Of a stretch of 64,000 nt of DNA, positions 35,901-43,584 are shown in pieces. The first letter of the stretch is position 1. The number at the start of each line of letters is the position of its first letter. Both the position numbers and the translations under genes were made by a program. Below the pieces are notes generated by a model. The model saw nothing but the letters and a program-made list of their open reading frames with translations. It did no database searches and had not been told where the DNA came from. Source of the stretch: Promethearchaeota archaeon (GTDB taxonomy: Archaea > Asgardarchaeota > Thorarchaeia > Thorarchaeales > Thorarchaeaceae); contig WJMJ01000101.1 of assembly GCA_014728035.1 (NCBI GenBank), positions 1-64,000 of the forward strand, given 5' to 3'.

Positions 35901-37082
35901 GATTGGGAAATTAGATATAAAGATTCAATAAGCGGTAAGATGATCATATTATCGCCAACGCGTAACATGAGAAAATGCAGAGATGAAAAAGAAAGAGCAA
36001 AATATGGCCCATATTGGAGTCCATGGTTAGAAAATGAATATAGACAACTGGTTGCCCGTGGCGGAGAGAATCTGTTCAGACAAGAAATATTGAGGGATTT
36101 TCTTGGTAGTGGCAATACAGTTATATCGCGTGATGCCATTTTACATATTAGGGAGACTGAAAACAGAGATTATGAAACAGTTAAAAATGTGGATTTTGTA
36201 CACCCAGTGACAGGAGATAACCACAGAATAGAATTTGATGATAACTTATGGGTGTGGAGAAAACCACAACCTGATCATGTGTATACAGTTGGTGTTGACA
36301 TTTCTGGTGGAGAATCACACGACTGGTCTGCCATAGAGGTATTTGATGTCTTGGAACAAGAGCAGGTGGCGGAGTTACAGATCAAAACCACCCCAACTAA
36401 TCTTGTAATGATGGTAGATTTCATCGGTAGATGGTATAATAATGCCATAGTAGTTCCTGAGCGTACTGGTATTGGGCAGACAGTTTGCCAAGATTTAGAA
36501 GTGGCACATTATCCACGGTTGTGGCGACGTAATATGTTACACAATGGAAAGGATAAAAATAGCACCAAAAAATCAAACCATGTTGGCTTCTTAACCACTG
36601 GATCAGGAAAACCAATCATAAATAGAGCATTAATAGATAATTTGGGTCCAGATGGATACAACATATATTCGCACAGATTATGTCAACAAATCGAAACATA
36701 TGTACATCTTGGTGCTGGTAAAACTGGTGCTGAAAAGGGCACATTAAATGATGATTTACCAATTGCATCTGGATTGGCATTTATAGGTGCAGATCAAGCA
36801 GTAGTACGTGGTAATAATATATTATTACCATTGATTTCTGATGTTAATAGTATTACCAACAAATATACTACACAAAGAAATAATGATGGACCAAAAGTAA
36901 TTAAGGACCATAATGCCCTTCAACCAGTGGGCACAAAACAGGAACCAGATAGGAATACAGACATCCAAAAGCAGGTTACCGAATTCACCACAAATCTGAT
37001 CAAACAGCCCAATGTAGAACTTCCACGGGTAAAGAAACGTAATGATAATGGTCAGAAATTGCTGTTTGGAATTCGCAAATAA
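32928..37082 (+). CDS. Large terminase, T4 gp17-like, with two inteins
   Basis: The precursor is 1384 residues. Removing two inteins leaves 616, close to gp17 (610). The ATPase half has SKTRQ/CGAST (Walker A, split by intein 1 after Q66), NIIDEAS (Walker B with catalytic E) and CLVVATSNG (motif III, split from its upstream part by intein 2). The nuclease half starts near YTVGVDISGGESHDWSAIEVF (RNase H-fold metal Asp) with later conserved acidic residues (LNDDLP). The protein pumps and cuts DNA into the capsid at the portal. Neither half can be active before splicing. Confidence 0.93.
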   Translation: MNDLTKSKIRKVIKDCQSSCDYFINKYCKVKHPSAGIIPFTTFSYQKKCLRAFQEHRFNIFSKTRQCFAEGSMVWTPLGPKPIESIKPHDIIYTLKDGILTTAQVSKVFNNGSAECVQVRTKSGHRSISTPDHKFLTYDGYKEASLLTQNDILVEVNDLPHYNTTDNRSKAILLGYLITDGYCAGSAHFTNTRWKYLLDFQKHYELLFNDRLKIKKHSTSGFGSEAAFRICLRKDGKEWLKKLGIWGLIGENKRVPNEVFSWDNDSIAILINRMFAGDGWYTGSINTNEAGIGSESNILLHQIKQLLSRFGVNSKYCPANKISLPKLRIVGGRSFKRFHDIIDIFGKKPRHKITKGFIFNRKIGQVLSVTPVDGNRQVYDLLVPPNHNYVVDGAVVHNCGASTLSGSFALWFTMFFGNKTTLITSKRDNDAKEFMGKNIRFVWDNLPDWMKSIWQPTVDNEHEFGFSNGSKIKSLPSGPHTLRQFSSSLNIIDEASVSPHMEEMWASGSPTLQHGGRCLSEDSLIVTRDGLVSISKVKDGDDIILDGIHNVESKYVNKDIEDTISITTSDGHYVQATPDHRFKTINNDGDISWKLVSDLSLGDHLILDCEEIQYGSIQELDDNINKLIAIKCGCDNGCISCATSMNMLRNKHIPKSLDENLSLLLGCVWANGFIQDCGRIGISYNSKYGDLSDKIKSIINNIPHMHTWEEQHNGDHSIRFHSKSLTLALELNGIIKASANYIEIPSLILKSPENVRCSFLRGFFELDGSISGDQVSVSSTSLRMLRQIQIMLLNMGMRSIIATYERTNGYAEGLQHELTLKTKNDVIKFRDKIGFLSTYKLNLLNNVNATKRSHNDRFTHQNAIDKFYDASKSLPSTTRQRILQCKRNSSLPRYLAKTMCEHECLKNTSLGILANTNKFTDTIVNLEQSKSYVQDIQVSDINSYVANGFVSHNCLVVATSNGIGNWYWKTWTDAVAGYNNFHPIVIDWWDMDWEIRYKDSISGKMIILSPTRNMRKCRDEKERAKYGPYWSPWLENEYRQLVARGGENLFRQEILRDFLGSGNTVISRDAILHIRETENRDYETVKNVDFVHPVTGDNHRIEFDDNLWVWRKPQPDHVYTVGVDISGGESHDWSAIEVFDVLEQEQVAELQIKTTPTNLVMMVDFIGRWYNNAIVVPERTGIGQTVCQDLEVAHYPRLWRRNMLHNGKDKNSTKKSNHVGFLTTGSGKPIINRALIDNLGPDGYNIYSHRLCQQIETYVHLGAGKTGAEKGTLNDDLPIASGLAFIGADQAVVRGNNILLPLISDVNSITNKYTTQRNNDGPKVIKDHNALQPVGTKQEPDRNTDIQKQVTEFTTNLIKQPNVELPRVKKRNDNGQKLLFGIRK
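33126..34121 (+). other. Intein 1 in terminase Walker A, LAGLIDADG type
   Basis: 332 residues, Cys1 (CFAEGSMV), block B TPDHKF, DOD motifs LLGYLITDGYC and INRMFAGDGW (both with Asp), block F YDLLVPPNHNYVV and block G GAVVHN before Cys+1. Complete and apparently competent for homing. The insertion splits R-Q from C-G-A-S-T of the P-loop. Confidence 0.93.
34479..35786 (+). other. Intein 2 in terminase, before motif III
   Basis: 436 residues, Cys1 (CLSEDSLIV), block B TPDHRF, block F SYVQDIQVSDINSYVA and block G NGFVSHN before Cys+1. The first DOD motif reads LLGCVWANG with Asn in place of the metal-binding Asp, while the second (LRGFFELDG) is intact. Splicing looks intact; endonuclease cutting is doubtful. 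Confidence 0.92.
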
Positions 37083-37097
37083 TTCGCAGGAGACAAC

Positions 37098-38915
37098 ATG
37101 TCTTGGCAGCTATTTGATAGAATAAGATCTTTCTTTCGTACAGCAGATCTATATAGACAAGATAGTCTATTGCAGGACCAAGACAATTTATCAAGAACCA
37201 CCCATGGTGGTGAGTTTATTAATTATTCAAATGGTGGTCTAATTGATCAAACCAATCTACACATAAATCGTCTTGAGAGATATAAAGATTATGATCAAAT
37301 GGATCAGATGGGTGAAATTTCATTAGCTCTTGATTTATACGCGGATGAAGCCACCCAGATCGATAACGAAGCCAAACATGCCCTGAACATACGAGCACGC
37401 AGTAAAAAGGTCAAAGAAGAGCTTGAAAGCTTATTTTATGATACCCTAAATATCGATTATAGAATCAGACCAATTGTAAGATATCTATGTAAATATGGTG
37501 ATTTTGCTGCTGAGATTGTCGCAAATAAAAATAGAGATGGCATATCATCATTTAAGCATGTCAATGTATATAATTTTGTCAGGGTTGAGACTATATATGG
37601 AGATTTAGTTGGATTTTACTTCGCAGAATCAATGGCGGAGCCAACTTTCCTGCACCCGTGGCAGACTTTACACATGAGGTTAACATCATATGAACTTCCG
37701 TTTAGACCATATGGAAGAAGCATACTAGAAGGTGGTCGTAGAGATTTTAAACGACTACGACTTATGGAAGATGCCGCACTTATCTATAGAATTACCAGAA
37801 GTCCACTTAAAAGAGTGTTCACCATTCCAGTGGGCGATATTCCACCACACGAGGTGCCAGATTATCTCAATAACATTGCTGACCAGTTCAAGCGCAAGCG
37901 GTTTTTTGATCCTGCCACCGGAGACGTCAATTGGCGATATATGCCATTAATCCAGGAAGATGATTATTGGATGCCAGTCCGACAAGATGGCACTGGTCCC
38001 AAGGTAGAAAATCTTCCTGGTGCTGAGAATCTTGATCAAATAGCGGACATATTGTACTTTAAGAAAAAGATGATCAGTGCCCTTAAAATTCCTTTTTCAA
38101 GGGTTGGATTGGGTCAAGATGGTACCGAGTCATCCAATGACAAAGCATTATCACATACAGATTCTGACTTTGCCAAAGCAGTACAATGGGTCCAAATGAC
38201 CACGACTATTGGCCTGAAAAAGATCGCGCTCGTGCATCTGGCATTGAAGGGATTTGGCATTGAAGATCTGCAAAATTTTGATCTTTCATTAACGGCATCA
38301 TCTGCAATTGATGAATTGTATCGAATAGAAACCTGGAATTCGAGAGCTACTGTTATTTCGAATCTCAAGGAGACTGGGCTGTTTCCAGACGAGTGGATAT
38401 TGCAGCATTTTACTGATATGACAGATGACGAAATAACACAAATGCAAGATGAAACATTGCCATCCGATCTGGAACAAGCACTCGAAGAACTGCCCACTGA
38501 GGAAGGTGGTGGAGAAGAAGGTCTGGCCGAGCTTGGCCTAGAAAGCCAATTTGATACGGGACTGGCTAAAAACGTCATTCATGAATATGCAAAATTATCG
38601 AAACCAAAATTGATAGAAAATACAAAATATAATAGTGGATTTGACGCTATAGCAAATGAAAACGAGTTTAATGGCATATTTGTACCCAAGTCAGAAAGCA
38701 AACCAAGTAATGATCCATTTGTGTTGACAGAAGATATTAATGAAAATGAAGAAGATGACGATTCCAGAGCTTTATCAGAACAATGGGGCGATGATTATAA
38801 AGACATAAAAGAGCTACTTGAAGAAAACCGCAAGACTATCGAAAACATCCAACACACTAAAGTAGAAGAGGATGATGAAATAACTTATGAAATGGTATCA
38901 AAAATCACTAAATAA
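37098..38915 (+). CDS. Portal protein, T4 gp20-like
   Basis: 605 residues. Conserved portal segments include EISLALDLYADEAT, RSPLKRVFTIPVGDIPPH, NLDQIADILYFKKKM and LKIPFSRVG, as in T4-type portals. The dodecameric ring forms the DNA entry vertex and docks the terminase. GCAGGAG precedes the ATG. The C-terminal 140 residues are acidic and variable. About 80 residues longer than gp20. Confidence 0.92.
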   Translation: MSWQLFDRIRSFFRTADLYRQDSLLQDQDNLSRTTHGGEFINYSNGGLIDQTNLHINRLERYKDYDQMDQMGEISLALDLYADEATQIDNEAKHALNIRARSKKVKEELESLFYDTLNIDYRIRPIVRYLCKYGDFAAEIVANKNRDGISSFKHVNVYNFVRVETIYGDLVGFYFAESMAEPTFLHPWQTLHMRLTSYELPFRPYGRSILEGGRRDFKRLRLMEDAALIYRITRSPLKRVFTIPVGDIPPHEVPDYLNNIADQFKRKRFFDPATGDVNWRYMPLIQEDDYWMPVRQDGTGPKVENLPGAENLDQIADILYFKKKMISALKIPFSRVGLGQDGTESSNDKALSHTDSDFAKAVQWVQMTTTIGLKKIALVHLALKGFGIEDLQNFDLSLTASSAIDELYRIETWNSRATVISNLKETGLFPDEWILQHFTDMTDDEITQMQDETLPSDLEQALEELPTEEGGGEEGLAELGLESQFDTGLAKNVIHEYAKLSKPKLIENTKYNSGFDAIANENEFNGIFVPKSESKPSNDPFVLTEDINENEEDDDSRALSEQWGDDYKDIKELLEENRKTIENIQHTKVEEDDEITYEMVSKITK

Positions 38916-39126
38916 ATTCCAACTAAATGGTGAGTACGATGAATCCACATGCACAGCCATGTTGATTTTGACAGATAATATAAGCAATAAAATCATCCAA
39001 ACAAGACATATCATGTCGGACATGGATTCAGTCATCGTTGATGATCTAATGCGAATATTCTCCAGAAGCATTAAAAAGATAGAATCCATGACAGAAGATC
39101 AGTTAGTGTTGATGGTATCAAAATAG
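38887..39126 (+). CDS. Hypothetical protein after portal
   Basis: 79 residues overlapping the portal end by 29 nt. Central strand pair (CTAMLILTDNISNKI) and C-terminal helix. In T4 a small core protein (gp67) follows the portal gene, but this sequence is not acidic enough to claim that. Function unknown. Confidence 0.5.
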   Translation: MKWYQKSLNKFQLNGEYDESTCTAMLILTDNISNKIIQTRHIMSDMDSVIVDDLMRIFSRSIKKIESMTEDQLVLMVSK

Positions 39127-39153
39127 GGCTATCAAAATACCCAAGAAAAATAC

Positions 39154-39182
39154 TTGACACGATATTTGCGTCTGTGTATAAT
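39154..39182 (+). promoter_or_regulatory. Consensus sigma70-type promoter P1
   Basis: TTGACA at 39154-39159, 17-base spacer, TATAAT at 39177-39182: exact consensus. First of three in front of the second sigma-like gene. The surrounding 72 bp recurs at P2. Confidence 0.88.
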
Positions 39183-39225
39183 GGCGTTCATCCGGTTGTG
39201 GTTGATGGACTGCCAAGAAAAATAC

Positions 39226-39254
39226 TTGACAAACCATATGTTCGTGTGTAAAAT
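39226..39254 (+). promoter_or_regulatory. Consensus sigma70-type promoter P2
   Basis: TTGACA at 39226-39231, 17-base spacer, TAAAAT at 39249-39254. It sits in a second copy of the P1 module (CCAAGAAAAATACTTGACA shared; period 72 bp), and a GTTCAT..CGG..GTGGTTGA stretch follows both. Confidence 0.85.
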
Positions 39255-39342
39255 GTGTTAAGTTCATACGGTCGTGGTTGAAACGGCACAAAGACATATA
39301 TGAAAGCCCAATGGTTAAACATAGTAATAACAACAAACATGA

Positions 39343-39371
39343 TTGACAGCGTGCATCATATACTGTATAAT
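39343..39371 (+). promoter_or_regulatory. Consensus sigma70-type promoter P3
   Basis: TTGACA at 39343-39348, 17-base spacer, TATAAT at 39366-39371, followed by an inverted repeat-like TGTCATAATGACA (39372-39384) that could be an operator. The 371-nt gap 39127-39497 holds only these promoters and a leader to the gene at 39498. Confidence 0.87.
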
Positions 39372-39497
39372 TGTCATAATGACATGATGTGGGGGTAAAC
39401 ATACAACCCATGTAGATTATGTATACGATGGATTGGATATGTCGCTGGCATGGTGCTTGCGATACAGGGGGTATACCATCAGACAAAAGGAGAGAGT

Positions 39498-40709
39498 ATG
39501 AGTGACCGGAAATCTGGGGGGAACGGGACGTATGCATCGTCCAACATGTATGAGATTCCTGACGCACCGCCTCTGTTCAAGAAGGACGAGCAGCAATGGT
39601 CTGCCAAATTGCGCACACTGCGGAACAAGACATTCAAAAACAAGGATCAGTGGGAAGGTTATCTTGAACGATATTTGTCGATCAAGTCTGGCAAAATAAG
39701 TGAATATCAATACCAAGGAGACCCATCGGCACTAGCTGAATACGAAAATTTCGTATGCGAATTTACTGAGAGATTGTCTTATATATGTGTCAAAGAGGCC
39801 CAAAAATTGGTTCCTCAATGTCGCAAGGGTCTGCAATATGGTGATCTGATTACTGAGGGTACCATGGCAGTTCATGAAGCCATCCACAGACATAAGTTTC
39901 GTGATTTGGTTAGCACATGCAGTAACCCGCAAATGAAGTGTGGTACGTGTGGCAAGGTTCATCAGATAACCAACGGGCAGACCATATGCTCACAACATGG
40001 ATGTGATGGCAAACTCAAGCCCATATGTAATCACGTGACTCGCAAACCAGAGGTCAGTGAATGTCCGAAATGTGGACACAAAATGTCCACACCAGCCTTC
40101 TCTGGGTTTGTGCGAAAACTGGTGCGCACCCGAATGTGGACTTTTCTTGACGACAACAGTAATACCATAAAGAAGCCAACGAGCAAGATAGAACTCATCT
40201 ATGTGGCGAACAAAGGTACGAGTTATAATGATGATGTGGCAATGAATAAGTTGGCCAAGAAAGTAAATATACCGGTATCAGAACTGCGTTCTTTCATGAT
40301 CCCAACGGCTTCTATCAACAATATAGAAAATGAAGAAAGCATTCAGCTTGCAGATCGTAGTGACAACAACAAAGACAGTCTAGATGCAAGACGCAGAAAA
40401 TATATCACCAAGGCTATTCAATTGGCAACTAGTGGTAATGATGAATGTGATTTTGATGAATTAAATCGCAACACAAAGATCTACATTGCCAACCAACTTA
40501 TGAATGATTATAAGGATAGCAATCAGGGTGGGTCTATGTATAGCCTATCATCCCTGGCTGAGATATACGGTGTTACCAAGCAGCGCATTAATCAACTCAT
40601 CAAGCGAGTGGATAAAAACTTACGCAATACCCGTGATCCTCGGGTATTTGGGTATCTTATCAAGGCAAGATTAGTGGGAACTGAGTTCGACGAATTCGAC
40701 GAGGAATAG
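39498..40709 (+). CDS. Sigma70-like factor with zinc-finger insert
   Basis: 403 residues from ATG 39498 (AGGAGAG upstream). Residues 80-140 form a region-2-like helix set (YGDLITEGTMAVHEAIHRHKF) interrupted by cysteine pairs CGTC (148-151), C164/C169 and CPKC (189-192), then FVRKLVRTRMW. The C-terminus has a region-4 helix-turn-helix (YSLSSLAEIYGVTKQRINQL) that would read a -35 box. It could direct middle or early phage genes. The gene is more GC-rich than its neighbours and has its own promoters and terminator. Confidence 0.75.
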   Translation: MSDRKSGGNGTYASSNMYEIPDAPPLFKKDEQQWSAKLRTLRNKTFKNKDQWEGYLERYLSIKSGKISEYQYQGDPSALAEYENFVCEFTERLSYICVKEAQKLVPQCRKGLQYGDLITEGTMAVHEAIHRHKFRDLVSTCSNPQMKCGTCGKVHQITNGQTICSQHGCDGKLKPICNHVTRKPEVSECPKCGHKMSTPAFSGFVRKLVRTRMWTFLDDNSNTIKKPTSKIELIYVANKGTSYNDDVAMNKLAKKVNIPVSELRSFMIPTASINNIENEESIQLADRSDNNKDSLDARRRKYITKAIQLATSGNDECDFDELNRNTKIYIANQLMNDYKDSNQGGSMYSLSSLAEIYGVTKQRINQLIKRVDKNLRNTRDPRVFGYLIKARLVGTEFDEFDEE

Positions 40710-40719
40710 CCTATCCACC

Positions 40720-40769
40720 CATGGGCGGGGTTGGTGCCCCCACACCGATAACCCCGCCCATGTCTTTTT
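40720..40769 (+). terminator. Strong intrinsic terminator
   Basis: Arms CATGGGCGGGGTT (40720-40732) and AACCCCGCCCATG (40750-40762) are perfectly paired, followed by TCTTTTT. Classical rho-independent terminator for the sigma-like gene. The T run reaches the stop of the convergent aldo/keto reductase gene. Confidence 0.93.
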
Positions 40770-41695
40770 CATGGCTTATGTCCAACCACCGTATGTGGAT
40801 CCCCTAGATCATCCCTCGAATCATACCCGCCAAATTTGCTTCTGAAGAATTGTGACCTTTTAACATACCCTTTCGATTTTCCCTCAATATGCTGCATCTG
40901 TGATGATGTCAAAGGTTTAAAGCTTCTAGCTATAGCCACGTTTTCTTCTAACTGAGCAATGTTATCACATCCAACAATAATAGTGCTTATGGGTAAAGAC
41001 ATAGAATAAGACAATGTCTCCCATGCAGTGGTTATACCTTTGGGATGGAAAATATAACCCTGCGCGAACACTTTCATCCCTATAATGCCTAATTTTCTAC
41101 GATTAGCCACAGGAATGAATGTTTTAATGAATGAAGGATCAACATGTTTGTCAGCCGCATTTAAAGGTATCAACGCTGTATCAAAATCGAATCTGTTGGC
41201 AAGTTCAATGAGCGGTTTAGGATGCTCATGCCCAGTAAAACCCAAATTTTTGACCACACCTTGTTCTTTCATTTCCACCAATGCCTCTAGAGCACCACCT
41301 TGTGAGGTCACTTCATTAACTTCACCAATATTCTCAATATGATGTATCTGCCACAGATCAATATAATCTGTTTTTAATCTTTTTAATGATTTTTCTATGA
41401 GTCGCATTGAACCATCATATGATCTATCATGTGTTTTTGATGCCAAAAACACGTTGTTTCTCCATCCCTTCATAGCATTACCATAATAATCCTCGGAAGG
41501 TCCATACACAGGTGATGTATCGAAATAATTTATGCCCAATTCGTAGGCTCTATTGATGATATTAACCATATCATCTTGCCGCCCACGATGAGTCTCTAAA
41601 GCACCTTGCCCACCCAAAGATAATATACCAACTTTGGTTCTAGTTTTACCGAGAGGTCTTTGGGGTATTTGATCGATGTCTTCATTGAGTCTCAT
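40769..41695 (-). CDS. Aldo/keto reductase
   Basis: 308 residues, a TIM barrel NADPH-dependent reductase. The catalytic tetrad is visible: D in YFDTSPVYG, Y in the same segment, K in LASKTHD and H in WQIHHIE. NLGFTGHE and STIIVGCDN line the cofactor site. The typical N-terminus is RPLGKTRTKVGILSLGG. Rare in phages, so an auxiliary metabolic gene. Single gene on this strand. Confidence 0.92.
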   Translation of the reverse strand: MRLNEDIDQIPQRPLGKTRTKVGILSLGGQGALETHRGRQDDMVNIINRAYELGINYFDTSPVYGPSEDYYGNAMKGWRNNVFLASKTHDRSYDGSMRLIEKSLKRLKTDYIDLWQIHHIENIGEVNEVTSQGGALEALVEMKEQGVVKNLGFTGHEHPKPLIELANRFDFDTALIPLNAADKHVDPSFIKTFIPVANRRKLGIIGMKVFAQGYIFHPKGITTAWETLSYSMSLPISTIIVGCDNIAQLEENVAIARSFKPLTSSQMQHIEGKSKGYVKRSQFFRSKFGGYDSRDDLGDPHTVVGHKP

Positions 41696-41735
41696 TTATG
41701 TCCTCCGTATCTAGATTTGCGCGAAGGAGATTATA

Positions 41736-41972
41736 ATGGACCAAAAAGTATGCTCAAAATGTCACCAGCCAAAGGATTTCTCAGAGTTTCATCGTGACAG
41801 TAAATCGTCAGATGGCCTTGCATCACGGTGTAAGGAATGCAAAAGAGAGACCAGGAAGAAGAGATATCAAGAAAATCCAGTTACTGGAGCGCAATGGAAT
41901 AGAGAACACAGGGAAAGTATACTTGAAAACATGCGTAAATATAAAAATAGTATTAAAAAATTTACGGCATAA
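41736..41972 (+). CDS. Small HNH-like zinc protein
   Basis: 78 residues with CSKCHQPKDFSEFHRD and CKECKRETRKK, the zinc module at the start of many phage HNH-type proteins. The HNH catalytic part is not evident, and the C-terminus is basic. AAGGAG upstream of the ATG. Probably DNA-binding. Confidence 0.65.
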   Translation: MDQKVCSKCHQPKDFSEFHRDSKSSDGLASRCKECKRETRKKRYQENPVTGAQWNREHRESILENMRKYKNSIKKFTA

Positions 41973-42021
41973 ATATTTGAATTGTGAACTACAACAAAGA
42001 TTATAGCACCGGAGATGAAAA

Positions 42022-42345
42022 GTGGATATAAAACAATTCATTGGATATCGTTATAGATTTAAATATAAATCTATTGAATTCAGTGGTATCTTCAAAGGAA
42101 TTGGTGAATCAACTGGTAAATATGGGATGATATTCACTGACGTCATGGCGTGGGATAAACCAGTTGACAAAGTATTATCATTATTGATACACCCGTCACA
42201 AACCAAATGTGTGCGTAATTCCGGTAGATTTGCACAATTGCGATCTATGTGCAGAAAGATATTTAAGAGCAATAATTCACAGTCAACTGAGAACCCATAT
42301 GTGCCATCTAACACATTGGGTGGGGAGTCAGATGGTACGCACTAA
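42022..42345 (+). CDS. Hypothetical protein
   Basis: 107 residues with GTG start (GGAG upstream). N-terminal beta-rich domain (YRYRFKYKSIEFSGIFKGIG), C-terminal basic tail. Function unknown. Confidence 0.6.
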   Translation: MDIKQFIGYRYRFKYKSIEFSGIFKGIGESTGKYGMIFTDVMAWDKPVDKVLSLLIHPSQTKCVRNSGRFAQLRSMCRKIFKSNNSQSTENPYVPSNTLGGESDGTH

Positions 42346-42544
42346 ATTGGTAAAATGTAATTGTTACGTGTGTCTACTTGATGACAAGAAAACAACAGAC
42401 AAACCACACAAAGACATTGAGAACGGCACGTGGTATTGTCCAACAATACAATCCACGATTCAAGAAGATGATGAAGTCCCACATGATTGTCCACATGCAT
42501 TAGAACATTACATTATATCCTCACGACCTCCTACCCAAATATAA
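42332..42544 (+). CDS. Small Cys/His-rich protein
   Basis: 70 residues from ATG 42332 (GGGGAG upstream) with CNCYVC and a later CPHALEH, a plausible zinc site. A longer reading from 42209 was rejected because it lacks a ribosome-binding site. Function unknown. Confidence 0.6.
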   Translation: MVRTKLVKCNCYVCLLDDKKTTDKPHKDIENGTWYCPTIQSTIQEDDEVPHDCPHALEHYIISSRPPTQI

Positions 42545-42560
42545 TGTGGAGGATTTATGT

Positions 42561-43175
42561 ATGAATAGTCTGAAGATTGGCATCCCATTCTGGCACAAAT
42601 CTGGTAAAACCATCCAAGTCAGAAGACATGGATCAGACTGGGAACGCAAAATAAAAGATGGTGCAATACGTCTATTATTGGACCAAAAACAACGTATATT
42701 ATATATTCAAATGCACAGTAAAACTCAAATGAGATCTGCCATTAGTGCTGTGCACGATATTGCATACGGAATGTATGATATTGACCCATCTATTGTTGAT
42801 CCCGAAGATGTGCCTCAAGCAGTAAAACCACTCAAATTTGATAAAATAATTCTGGAAATCGACGACAAAATTTCTTCATTTAAAGACGTTGAAGAGATGG
42901 AATTGATCGAGTCCAAGGAGGTAAGTGATGGTTTGTTTGAGAGCAAGCTAGAATCTATTCTCAGGTTGGAAAATGATATTCCGGACGAAGATCGTAATGC
43001 CGCTATAATAGAAGCACTCAAGCCATATTTTGAATTTGCCATAGCTGAAGGCAAAATTTATGGCACTAACGGCAAAACAATAGTACAATATGACAATGAC
43101 ACATGGTCATTCCAAACTAATAATAAGACTATTCAAAACCCAGATATCCAGACCATGATCAGTATGTCTTGGTGA
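42561..43175 (+). CDS. Hypothetical protein
   Basis: 204 residues from ATG 42561 with GGAGG upstream. Two parts: a basic strand-rich N-terminus (FWHKSGKTIQVRRHG) and an acidic helical C-terminus. No family recognised. The 139-nt gap after it shows no clear gene. Confidence 0.65.
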   Translation: MNSLKIGIPFWHKSGKTIQVRRHGSDWERKIKDGAIRLLLDQKQRILYIQMHSKTQMRSAISAVHDIAYGMYDIDPSIVDPEDVPQAVKPLKFDKIILEIDDKISSFKDVEEMELIESKEVSDGLFESKLESILRLENDIPDEDRNAAIIEALKPYFEFAIAEGKIYGTNGKTIVQYDNDTWSFQTNNKTIQNPDIQTMISMSW

Positions 43176-43314
43176 CATGCCCAAACCATCAATATCACCC
43201 GTTGTATATAAATTTCAATCATAACTGCAATACATTGCATATTCTTCTGGAATACTACTTGCAGTGTGTCATATATAATTTTAGCAAATTTACCTATGGA
43301 GGTGGAGGTGAAAT

Positions 43315-43584
43315 ATGACACCACGAAGATGCCCAGTTTGTGGTAGGATCTATGACATTAGCGATTTTTCGGCAACCAAAACACATTACTGCCATGTGTG
43401 TGACACTGAATTCCCGGTGATCATGATGCCGCCCATATCATCTGTTGGTTCACCACTGGCAGATGATATAAGCGATAGGGACTTTGATATTTTGAAGCGA
43501 TCTCTTGATGATCCAGAATCATTCTGGATTTCGATGCGAGAAGCCGATCGTTGTCAATATAATGATGATGGAGAATCAAAATGA
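43315..43584 (+). CDS. Zinc-ribbon protein
   Basis: 89 residues with CPVC and CHVC pairs (CPVCGRIYDISDF, CHVCDTEF), a standard zinc ribbon, plus an acidic helical tail. A strong GGAGGTGGAGGT precedes the start. Overlaps the next gene by 4 nt. Confidence 0.7.
   Translation: MTPRRCPVCGRIYDISDFSATKTHYCHVCDTEFPVIMMPPISSVGSPLADDISDRDFDILKRSLDDPESFWISMREADRCQYNDDGESK

Noticed and set aside
43200..43215. TATAAATT as a T4-type late promoter (TATAAATA)
   Set aside because: One mismatch in AT-rich DNA is not significant without transcript data.
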